Source of the DNA: JAEUOS01 sp965279115
Lineage (GTDB): Bacteria > Pseudomonadota > Gammaproteobacteria > Burkholderiales > JAEUOS01
Assembly (NCBI GenBank): GCA_965279115.1
Contig: OZ257137.1
Location: forward strand, 4,712,001-4,776,000
Direction: 5' to 3'
Length of the DNA stretch: 64,000 nucleotides
In this document: one piece after another, positions 58,172-64,000 of the stretch
How the letters are laid out: the number at the start of each line of letters is the position of its first letter
How positions within the stretch are numbered: the first letter of the stretch is position 1
Notes under the pieces: generated by a model
Databases searched by the model: none
What the model saw: the letters and a program-made list of their open reading frames with translations, nothing else
Told to the model about the DNA's origin: nothing
Position numbers and translations under genes: made by a program

Positions 58172-59380
58172 CTACAGGACCGGGTTGGTGATTTCGCCGC
58201 CTGCCGCAGCCAGGCCCCAGGCGCTGGTTTGCGCATCGATGGAAAAGCTGATGTGGCAGGCCGCGGCGTGCTGGTCGCGGAAGATTCGTTCCATCGGCCC
58301 GCGCGTGTACAGGCCATTGGCGCCTGCCAGTGCATAGAGCGTGTCGACGGCGTCGGTGGTCAGCTTGGCGCCGAAGGCGCAGTTGCGCTTTTGCTTCAGC
58401 TTCAGTTCCAGGGAGGCCTCGATGCCTTCCTCGGCCATGCGCTGGCCTTCGGCGACGTCGGCGCGGGCCATGGTGCGTGCCGCGTCGATCTGCGCGCCGG
58501 CCAGGCCGATGCGTGCCTGCACGGTGCCAAGGTCGCGCATCTTCAAGCCCGTGTAGCTGGTGCTGCGCTCCTTGACCATTCCCGTTACGGCGTCGAACAT
58601 CGCCTGTGCATTGCCCACCAGGCAGCCCAGCAGGCAGTGGCCGGAGAGCCCGCCAAAGGGTACGCGGAACACCGGCTGCGGATTGGTGCGCCACCCGGGA
58701 TAAGGCTCGCCGCGGCGGTGATGGATCATCGACAGGGCCCGGTAGTGCGGCACGAACACCTTGTCGCATTTCACCGAGCGGCTGCCGGTACCGCGCAGGC
58801 CCATGACCTGCCAGTCATCGAGCACCTCGTACTGCGACATCGGCACCAGGCACATGCGGTAATCGAGGATCTTGTCACCGTCGCGCACCACGCAAGCCAG
58901 CATGTTCCAGGTGGAGGGGGTGACCGCCGAAGAGAAGTTCCACAGGCCCGACAACTCGATGCCGCCATCGACCAGCCGCCCGCGGCCCTGCGGGAAGGCG
59001 ATGCCCGAGGCGATGTAGGCGTCCGGATCGGCGCTCCATATCTCGTGCTGCGCTTGCTCCTCGTAGAAGGCGAGCATCCAGTGATGCGCGAGCAGGTTTG
59101 ATAGGTTCCAGGCGGTGGAGATGCAACCGCGGCCGATGATCTCGGGAATGTCGAAAATGGCCGTGAACGGCAGCTCCATGCCGCCCCAGCGTTTGGGCTG
59201 CAGGATGCGGGCAAGCCCGGTCCGGTTGATGTCTGCGGCGTTTTCCGGCAGCAAGGCGCCGGCCTCGTCGCAACGCGCGGCGCGCTCGCGCAACGTCGGG
59301 ATCAGCGCCATGGCGGAGGCCACGGCCTCGGCGTAGCTGACATTTGAGAAATCGGTGCGGCGGGGTTCCGGGGCGTTCAT
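58172..59380 (-). CDS. Acyl-CoA dehydrogenase-fold flavin-dependent monooxygenase-like protein
   Basis: This 402-residue protein has the acyl-CoA-dehydrogenase fold but the length and pattern of group D monooxygenases (HsaA/HpaB-like). It has NDRTG-type N-helices (DEAGALLPENAADINRTGLARILQPKRWGG), WNFSSAVTPSTWNMLACVVRDG, a beta-domain with VMGLRGTGSRSVKCDKVFVPHY, and a C-terminal helical domain ending HAAACHISFSIDAQTSAWG. These enzymes hydroxylate phenolic rings with reduced flavin supplied by a separate reductase, which is not in the window. Start 59380 has AGGA upstream. A VOC gene lies 13 bases upstream in the same operon, consistent with ring hydroxylation followed by chelate chemistry. 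Confidence 0.8.
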   Translation of the reverse strand: MNAPEPRRTDFSNVSYAEAVASAMALIPTLRERAARCDEAGALLPENAADINRTGLARILQPKRWGGMELPFTAIFDIPEIIGRGCISTAWNLSNLLAHHWMLAFYEEQAQHEIWSADPDAYIASGIAFPQGRGRLVDGGIELSGLWNFSSAVTPSTWNMLACVVRDGDKILDYRMCLVPMSQYEVLDDWQVMGLRGTGSRSVKCDKVFVPHYRALSMIHHRRGEPYPGWRTNPQPVFRVPFGGLSGHCLLGCLVGNAQAMFDAVTGMVKERSTSYTGLKMRDLGTVQARIGLAGAQIDAARTMARADVAEGQRMAEEGIEASLELKLKQKRNCAFGAKLTTDAVDTLYALAGANGLYTRGPMERIFRDQHAAACHISFSIDAQTSAWGLAAAGGEITNPVL

Positions 59381-59393
59381 GGTGGTTCCTTCC

Positions 59394-59861
59394 TCAGGCG
59401 GCAACGCGCGGCATTTCGTCGTAGTTGGCGGTTTCGTCCCAGTCCGGCATCTGCGTGACGTTGAAGAAGTTGAGCTCGATGGTCAGTCCATCCGGGTCGC
59501 GTACGAAGATCTGGAACAGGTTGAACGAGGGCAGCTTGCGCGCCCACCATTCGCACTTCATCTTGACCAGCCGGGCGCGGAATTCGTCCGGGTCCGCGGC
59601 GCCGAAGGCGATATGGTCAACCACGCCGGCCTGGTCGGTGGCGGCGTTGGCCGGCGAACCGGGGTAGTACAGCGCGTGGTTGGGAATGCCGTGCGGGCCC
59701 ATGTGCACCCACACCTTGTCGTCACGGCCCAACCAGTACCCCGGAAATGGCACCTGGGGGCGCGGCATTTCCTGCAGGGAGAGCGCCTCGCAATAGAAGC
59801 GCTTGGTCGCCTCGAGGTCATTGGCGCGGATGAAATAGTGGTTCAGTTCGGTAATCGGCAT
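59394..59861 (-). CDS. Single-domain VOC (glyoxalase/dioxygenase-like) protein
   Basis: This 155-residue vicinal-oxygen-chelate protein has metal-site residues His in TELNHYFIRAND, His in VVDHIAFGAAD and Glu in LTIELNFFNV, the typical pattern of a paired beta-alpha-beta module. A single domain implies a dimer or a regulatory/decyclising role. ATG 59861 has GAGGAG upstream. First gene of a leftward pair with the flavin monooxygenase-like gene. Confidence 0.85.
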   Translation of the reverse strand: MPITELNHYFIRANDLEATKRFYCEALSLQEMPRPQVPFPGYWLGRDDKVWVHMGPHGIPNHALYYPGSPANAATDQAGVVDHIAFGAADPDEFRARLVKMKCEWWARKLPSFNLFQIFVRDPDGLTIELNFFNVTQMPDWDETANYDEMPRVAA

Positions 59862-59936
59862 GATCGTCTCCTCGGTTTCCACTCGTCAATACACCATTCG
59901 GCCGCTGCGCGTTTGCAACGCGGGCATGTCCGATCT

Positions 59937-60905
59937 CTACTCTACCTTCACATTCGCGTCCTTGATCACCTTGCCCCACTTGGCGACTTCGTTCTTGAGG
60001 AACACGGCTGCCTCTTCCGGCGTGCCGCCCGCGGGAATGATGCCCTGCGATTCGAAGCGGTCGCGAAACACCGTACCGCGGACGATTTTCGTGATTTCCG
60101 CAGCGATGCGATTGGCAATGTCCGGCGGGGTGCCGGCCGGCGCCAGCACCATCGCCCAACTGCTGGAGACAAAGCCGGGCATGCCGGACTCGTTGAAGGT
60201 CGGCACCTCCGGCGCGCCGCCGACGCGTTTCTCGGCCGAGACGCCGAGCGCGCGGATCTTGCCGGCCTTCACGTGCGGCATCATCGTCGCCGGCACGTCG
60301 AACATCACGCCGATGGTGCCGCCGATCAGGTCGGTCAGAGCCGGCGCGGTGCCCTTGTAGGGGACATGCTGCATGCGCGTGCCGGTGAGTCCCATCAGGT
60401 ATTCCATGGTCAGGTGGGCTGCCGCGCCGTTGCCGGAGGAGCCGTAGTTGATCTTGCCCGGATTCGCCTTGGCGTAGGCGATGAACTCGGCCACCGATTT
60501 GGCCGGAAAGTCGTTGTTGGCCACCAGGATCAGCGGCGCCACCGATATCAGCGATATCGGCGTGAAATCCTTTTGCACGTCGAACGGCAGCTTGGGGTAA
60601 AGGGTGGCATTGGCGGAGTGCGCGGCGATCACCGTGCCGAGCGTGTAACCGTCCGGTGCGGCCTTGGCCAGCATCTCGGCGCCGAGGATGCTGTTGGCGC
60701 CCGGGCGGTTCTCGAAGATGACGGTGGTGCCGAGCGCGCGGCCGAGCGGCTCGCCCACACCTCGCCCCATGTTGTCGGTATAGCCGCCGGGCGTGTAGGG
60801 CACGATCATGCGGATCGGCTTGGAGGGCCATGCCTGGGCCACGGCCACGGTGCTGCAGAGGGCAAGCAGCGCGGCAAGGGCGCCACGCACAACGGGATGG
60901 GACAT
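59937..60905 (-). CDS. Bug/TctC family receptor protein (copy 13)
   Basis: This 322-residue receptor has signal SHPVVRGALAALLALCSTVAVA. Loops are VPYTPGGYTDNMGR and FENRPGANSILG; C-lobe HVPYKGTAPALTDLIGG. It lies 75 bases upstream of the VOC/flavin-monooxygenase pair and on the same strand, so it may be their receptor. Divergent from the permuted CaiB gene. Confidence 0.92.
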   Translation of the reverse strand: MSHPVVRGALAALLALCSTVAVAQAWPSKPIRMIVPYTPGGYTDNMGRGVGEPLGRALGTTVIFENRPGANSILGAEMLAKAAPDGYTLGTVIAAHSANATLYPKLPFDVQKDFTPISLISVAPLILVANNDFPAKSVAEFIAYAKANPGKINYGSSGNGAAAHLTMEYLMGLTGTRMQHVPYKGTAPALTDLIGGTIGVMFDVPATMMPHVKAGKIRALGVSAEKRVGGAPEVPTFNESGMPGFVSSSWAMVLAPAGTPPDIANRIAAEITKIVRGTVFRDRFESQGIIPAGGTPEEAAVFLKNEVAKWGKVIKDANVKVE

Positions 60906-60929
60906 GTCTCCTCCGGTTCCGGATGGGGT

Positions 60930-60951
60930 TGCGGCATGGGGGCGTGCCGCA
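60930..60951. promoter_or_regulatory. Inverted repeat in divergent gap (Bug copy 13 / permuted CaiB)
   Basis: TGCGGCA (60930-60936) and TGCCGCA (60945-60951) flank an 8-base centre. An AT-rich stretch (GATATATTGATC near 60986) follows and may hold the promoters. Candidate operator; weak evidence. Confidence 0.35.
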
Positions 60952-61041
60952 CTCGTCCGCGGTGGTTCCGCAGTACAAAGCCAATGATATATTGATCAGC
61001 GGCGTTTCCGCGTAATTTCCCTGGTGCTGATTGGTTCCGCA

Positions 61042-62445
61042 ATGCAACAGCCTGTGTCCATTCAGACCCCTGCCCAGACCTTGCGTGACCTGTGGCTCGC
61101 GGCCGGCCTTGCGCCAGACGTGCTCGCCCGCGCCGATCTGGCCGGCGCCGATCCTGTCTGCCCGTCCTCGTTTGCAGTCGGCACCGCCGCACAGGCAAGC
61201 ATCGCAGCGGCCGCCTTGGCGGCCACAGAGATCGGCCGCCTGCGCAACGGCCTGGTGCAGCGCGCCGCTGTGGATATGCGTGCTGCCGTGGCCGAGTGCA
61301 GCGCATGGTTTTCCATAGAAGGTCGCACGCCCGATCGCTGGGACAAGATCTCCGGCCTGTATCGCTGCCGCGACGGATGGGTGCGCGTGCATGCCAACTT
61401 CGCGCACCATCGCGACGGTGCGTTGGGTTTGCTCGGGTTGCCGCCGGGCGAGGAAACGCCGCGGAGTGCCGTGGAATCCGCCCTGGCCAACCGGAATGCG
61501 TACGAATTCGAAGCCGCCGCGGCAGATGCCGGGCTGGTCGTGGCCGCGGTGCGCAGCTTCGCGGAGTGGGACGCGCATCCGCAGGCCCTTGCGCTGGCCG
61601 GACAGGCGCTCCTGACGTGGGAGAGGATCGGCGACGCCGCGCCGCGCCCCCTGCCGGCGCTGGCGCCGGACGCGGCGCCGCTGTCCGGACTGCGCATGCT
61701 CGACCTCACGCGCATCCTCGCCGGGCCGGTGGGCGGACGCACACTCGCCGCCTATGGCGCGGATGTGATGCTGGTCAATTCGCCCCTGCTACCGAATATC
61801 GAGAGCATCATCGAAACCAGCCGCGGCAAGCTTTCCGTCCACCTCGATCTTGAAACCGCAGCGGGGCGCGATGCCCTGCGTTCGCTGTTGGCCGATGCCC
61901 ATGTGTTCACACAGGGCTACCGGCCGGGCGGACTCGCCCGGCATGGCTTCGGCCCGGCGGAGGCGGCGCGGATTCGTCCCGGCGTCGTCTGCGTTTCGCT
62001 GTCAGCCTACGGACACGAGGTGCCCTGGGCCGGACGGCGCGGCTTCGATTCGCTGGTGCAGTCCACTACAGGTATAAACCACGCCGAAATGCTGGCCGCA
62101 GGCGAGGACAAGCCGCGCGCATTGCCGGTGCAGATTCTTGACTACGCGTCGGGTTTCCTGATGGCGTTTGCGGCGCAAGCCGCACTGATCCGCCAGGCGC
62201 GCGAAGGCGGCAGCTGGCATGTGCGGATTTCGCTGGCGCGAACAGCGCTGTGGTTGCGCTCACTGGGGCGTGTGGCGGACGGATTTGAGGTTGCGCCTCC
62301 GGATGCCGGCGACTATGCGGAGGAATCGCAGTCGGGGTGGGGCAGGCTGATGGCGGTCAGGCACTCCGCGCGGCTTTCGCATACGCCGGTGCAATGGCGG
62401 CGGCGATCCGAAAGGCCCGGCACGAGTCCGCCGGTTTGGCCATGA
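61042..62445 (+). CDS. CaiB/BaiF-family CoA-transferase with apparently permuted halves
   Basis: This 467-residue protein (ATG 61042; GTG 61024 is an alternative) contains two regions in unusual order. Residues about 45-205 resemble the C-terminal part of class III CoA-transferases (QRAAVDMRAAVAECSAWF, YRCRDGWVRVHANFAHHRDGALGLLGLP, HPQALALAGQALLTWERIGD). Residues about 218-440 resemble the N-terminal Rossmann part (LSGLRMLDLTRILAGPVGGRTLAAYGADVMLV, VFTQGYRPGGLARHGFG, SLSAYGHEVPWAGRRGFDSLVQ). The catalytic Asp is in PVQILDYASGFLMAFAAQAAL. The order is C-part then N-part, the reverse of normal CaiB. Single gene upstream of the P450 pair. Confidence 0.8.
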   Translation: MQQPVSIQTPAQTLRDLWLAAGLAPDVLARADLAGADPVCPSSFAVGTAAQASIAAAALAATEIGRLRNGLVQRAAVDMRAAVAECSAWFSIEGRTPDRWDKISGLYRCRDGWVRVHANFAHHRDGALGLLGLPPGEETPRSAVESALANRNAYEFEAAAADAGLVVAAVRSFAEWDAHPQALALAGQALLTWERIGDAAPRPLPALAPDAAPLSGLRMLDLTRILAGPVGGRTLAAYGADVMLVNSPLLPNIESIIETSRGKLSVHLDLETAAGRDALRSLLADAHVFTQGYRPGGLARHGFGPAEAARIRPGVVCVSLSAYGHEVPWAGRRGFDSLVQSTTGINHAEMLAAGEDKPRALPVQILDYASGFLMAFAAQAALIRQAREGGSWHVRISLARTALWLRSLGRVADGFEVAPPDAGDYAEESQSGWGRLMAVRHSARLSHTPVQWRRRSERPGTSPPVWP

Positions 62446-62462
62446 ATCGGCGCTGGCGACAG

Positions 62463-62468
62463 TAGAAT
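62463..62468 (+). promoter_or_regulatory. Possible -10 element (TAGAAT) upstream of the P450 gene
   Basis: TAGAAT lies 53 bases before the P450 start in the 75-base gap. The -35 position (CCATGA) is poor. Weak evidence. Confidence 0.25.
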
Positions 62469-62520
62469 TGTGGACTTTCTCCTTGTTGCCATCCTGACGG
62501 GCTAGCCAGTCTGCGCCACC

Positions 62521-63711
62521 ATGAGTTCCACCTTCCCGTTCCGACGAACCTGCCCCTTCGACCCGCCGCCGCAGTACGCTGCCGCGCGCGCCGAAGCACC
62601 TCTGTTCGCCGTGACCCTGTGGAACGGCAGGCGCGCCTGGGTGGTGACGCGTCATGCCGAGGTGCGCGCCATCCTGATGGATGACAGGCGCTTCAGCGGC
62701 CGGATGGCGCAGCCGGACTTTCCCACCGTCACGGCGGCGCGGGTTGCGGTGGACCGCAACGAGCGCGCCTTTGTCGGCATGGACAACCCCGAGCATGATC
62801 GTTACCGGCGCTTTTTCACCCGCGAATTCAGCGTGCGGCGCATGCAGGCGCTGATCCCGCGCATGGAAACCCTGGCCAATGGCCTGATCGACGAGATGAT
62901 CGCGGCCGGTCCGCCGGCCGACCTGGTGGCAAGCCTCGCGGTGCGCTACCCCTCGCTGGTGATGTCGGAGCTGTTCGGCTCACCCTATGAGGACCACACC
63001 TTCATCATCCGCTGCGCGGTGGCGCGCCACGGCCTGACGCAGTCCGTCGACGAAGCCGAAACCAAGGCGCGCGAGCTGGCGGCCTATGTGCGCCGGCTGA
63101 TCGACGCCAAGGAGGCGACGCCCGGCGACGACATGGTCAGCCGGGTGATCGCCGAGCATGTGCTGCCCGGCAACCTGTCGCGCGACGACTTCGCCGAGAT
63201 CGGCGCGATGATCCTGCGCGCCGGGCACGACACCACCACCAACATGATCGGCATGGGGTCGTTGTTGCTACTGCGTGACGACGGCCTGCGCGCCACCCTG
63301 GCTTCCGACCCCTCGAAGATCGAGGCGGCGGTGGAGGAGTTTCTCCGCTACGTGTCGCCGGTGCAATTTTCGCCGCGCAGGGTCGCGCTCGAGGATGTGG
63401 AGATCGGCGGTGTGCTGGTGAGAAAAGGCGAGGGGCTTTTCATGTCGCTGCCGTCGGCCAACCGCGACGAGCGCATTTTCTCCGGCCCGGATCGGGTCGA
63501 CATCGAGCGTGACAACAGCGAACACCTGACCTTCGGCTACGGCATCCACCAGTGCCTGGGCCAGATGCTGGCGCGCTACGAGTTGCAGGTGATGTACAAG
63601 GCCATCCTGGCGCGCCTGCCCGCCTTGAAGCTGGCGGTGCCGCTCGAAGAGATCCGCTTCAAGGACGACATGCAGATCTACGGCATCCACAACCTTCCGG
63701 TCACCTGGTGA
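62521..63711 (+). CDS. Cytochrome P450 monooxygenase
   Basis: This 396-residue soluble bacterial P450 has oxygen-activation I-helix AGHDTT at 234-239, ExxR pair E273-R276, and haem motif FGYGIHQCLG with Cys345 as axial ligand. FFTREFSVRRM near 98-108 and PSANRDERIF are typical of class I (ferredoxin-dependent) enzymes. The adjacent ferredoxin (10-base gap) is its likely electron donor; a ferredoxin reductase is not in the window. The substrate cannot be read, though the Pro/hydrophobic pattern groups with terpenoid or aromatic hydroxylating P450s. Confidence 0.95.
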   Translation: MSSTFPFRRTCPFDPPPQYAAARAEAPLFAVTLWNGRRAWVVTRHAEVRAILMDDRRFSGRMAQPDFPTVTAARVAVDRNERAFVGMDNPEHDRYRRFFTREFSVRRMQALIPRMETLANGLIDEMIAAGPPADLVASLAVRYPSLVMSELFGSPYEDHTFIIRCAVARHGLTQSVDEAETKARELAAYVRRLIDAKEATPGDDMVSRVIAEHVLPGNLSRDDFAEIGAMILRAGHDTTTNMIGMGSLLLLRDDGLRATLASDPSKIEAAVEEFLRYVSPVQFSPRRVALEDVEIGGVLVRKGEGLFMSLPSANRDERIFSGPDRVDIERDNSEHLTFGYGIHQCLGQMLARYELQVMYKAILARLPALKLAVPLEEIRFKDDMQIYGIHNLPVTW

Positions 63712-63721
63712 GGGCACGGCC

Positions 63722-63922
63722 ATGAAAGTCAGCATCGACCGGTCAAGATGCGTGGGTGCCGGACAATGCGTCCGGGTCGCGCCTGATGTGTTCGACCAGG
63801 ATGAGAAGGATGGTCTGGTGGTGCTGGTCGATGCCAGTCCCGGCGACGATATCGCCACCTATGTGAAAAAAGCTGCACTGCTGTGCCCCGCGCAGGCGAT
63901 CCGCGTCGAAGCGGATGCCTGA
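63722..63922 (+). CDS. [3Fe-4S]-type ferredoxin, partner of the P450
   Basis: This 66-residue ferredoxin has iron-sulfur ligands Cys10 and Cys16 in CVGAGQC and Cys55 in LLCPAQAI. The position that would be the second cluster Cys (residue 13) is Ala, which gives a [3Fe-4S] rather than [4Fe-4S] cluster. This is the classic P450-associated small ferredoxin. It is co-transcribed with the P450 (10-base gap). Confidence 0.92.
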   Translation: MKVSIDRSRCVGAGQCVRVAPDVFDQDEKDGLVVLVDASPGDDIATYVKKAALLCPAQAIRVEADA

Positions 63923-63971
63923 CTTCCCGCTGTCCCAGTACAAATTCGCAAACAAACAACGGAGACACCCG

Positions 63972-64000
63972 ATGAAACTCTTCAAGACTGGCTTTTTGGC
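63972..64000 (+). CDS. Start of next gene (truncated by window end)
   Basis: ATG 63972 follows GGAGACACCCG and opens with MKLFKTGFL, a basic then hydrophobic start like an exported protein. Only nine codons are visible, so the product cannot be named. It lies 49 bases after the ferredoxin stop and could be a further receptor. Confidence 0.45.

Noticed and set aside
1..64000. CRISPR arrays, tRNA/rRNA genes, insertion sequences, integrases
   Set aside because: No regularly spaced direct repeats, cloverleaf-like segments, transposase motifs or site-specific recombinases were seen.

Overview
The window is high-GC, densely packed bacterial chromosome. The gene content is thirteen Bug/TctC-type periplasmic receptors, seven class III (CaiB/BaiF) CoA-transferases, short polycistronic runs and short intergenic gaps. 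This is typical of soil or water Betaproteobacteria of the order Burkholderiales, in the Bordetella/Achromobacter/Alcaligenaceae-like style. The taxonomic statement is inference from gene content. No rRNA, tRNA, CRISPR array, insertion sequence or phage gene was seen.

Layout. 1-5954: a branched-chain-amino-acid-type (Liv) ABC importer (binding protein cut by the window edge, livH, livM, livG, livF), then a NIPSNAP protein, shikimate dehydrogenase (aroE) and type II dehydroquinase (aroQ). 5955-8537: a visibly AT-richer, gene-poor interval with a PEP-CTERM surface protein and an LprI-like protein. 8538-21651: small operons with a Bug receptor plus an amidohydrolase; a Bug receptor, acyl-CoA dehydrogenase and MFS exporter; CDP-diacylglycerol diphosphatase; an extradiol-dioxygenase-like VOC protein; a PepSY/cytochrome b561 pair behind a good FNR-type box; a methyltransferase; a thioredoxin-reductase-like flavoprotein; a thioesterase.

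22811-36588 is the most coherent unit: two divergent operons. Leftward: CaiB, SDR-like protein, acyl-CoA hydrolase/transferase, IclR regulator. Rightward: MaoC-like hydratase, three consecutive CaiB proteins, acyl-CoA ligase, Baeyer-Villiger monooxygenase, Bug receptor. The 113-bp gap between them carries a promoter with an inverted repeat inside its spacer. I infer a route for uptake, oxygenation, CoA activation and beta-oxidation of a cyclic or branched acid or ketone; the substrate is unknown.

36592-47910: an antitoxin-like small ORF beside a palindrome, a metallo-beta-lactamase-fold hydrolase, two Bug receptors around an alpha/beta hydrolase, a fragment of an adenylate cyclase, and a six-gene leftward operon (HMG-CoA-lyase-like, enoyl-CoA hydratase, CaiB, two Bug receptors, GMC oxidoreductase). 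48041-56602: a CBS-domain protein, an unusual double palindrome, another leftward operon (CaiB, enoyl-CoA hydratase, Bug receptor, Ldh-type dehydrogenase), an EamA transporter, a second LprI-like protein and two tandem Bug receptors. 56824-64000: an orphan Liv-type binding protein with a Tat signal, a flavin-monooxygenase-like acyl-CoA dehydrogenase homologue with a VOC protein, another Bug receptor, a CaiB-family protein whose two halves look circularly permuted, and a cytochrome P450 with its 3Fe-4S ferredoxin.

Taken together the window reads as a catabolic accessory region. Many different soluble receptors are paired with CoA-transfer, hydration, oxidation and ring-opening enzymes. No TctA/TctB membrane components are present, so the receptors must share permeases encoded elsewhere.
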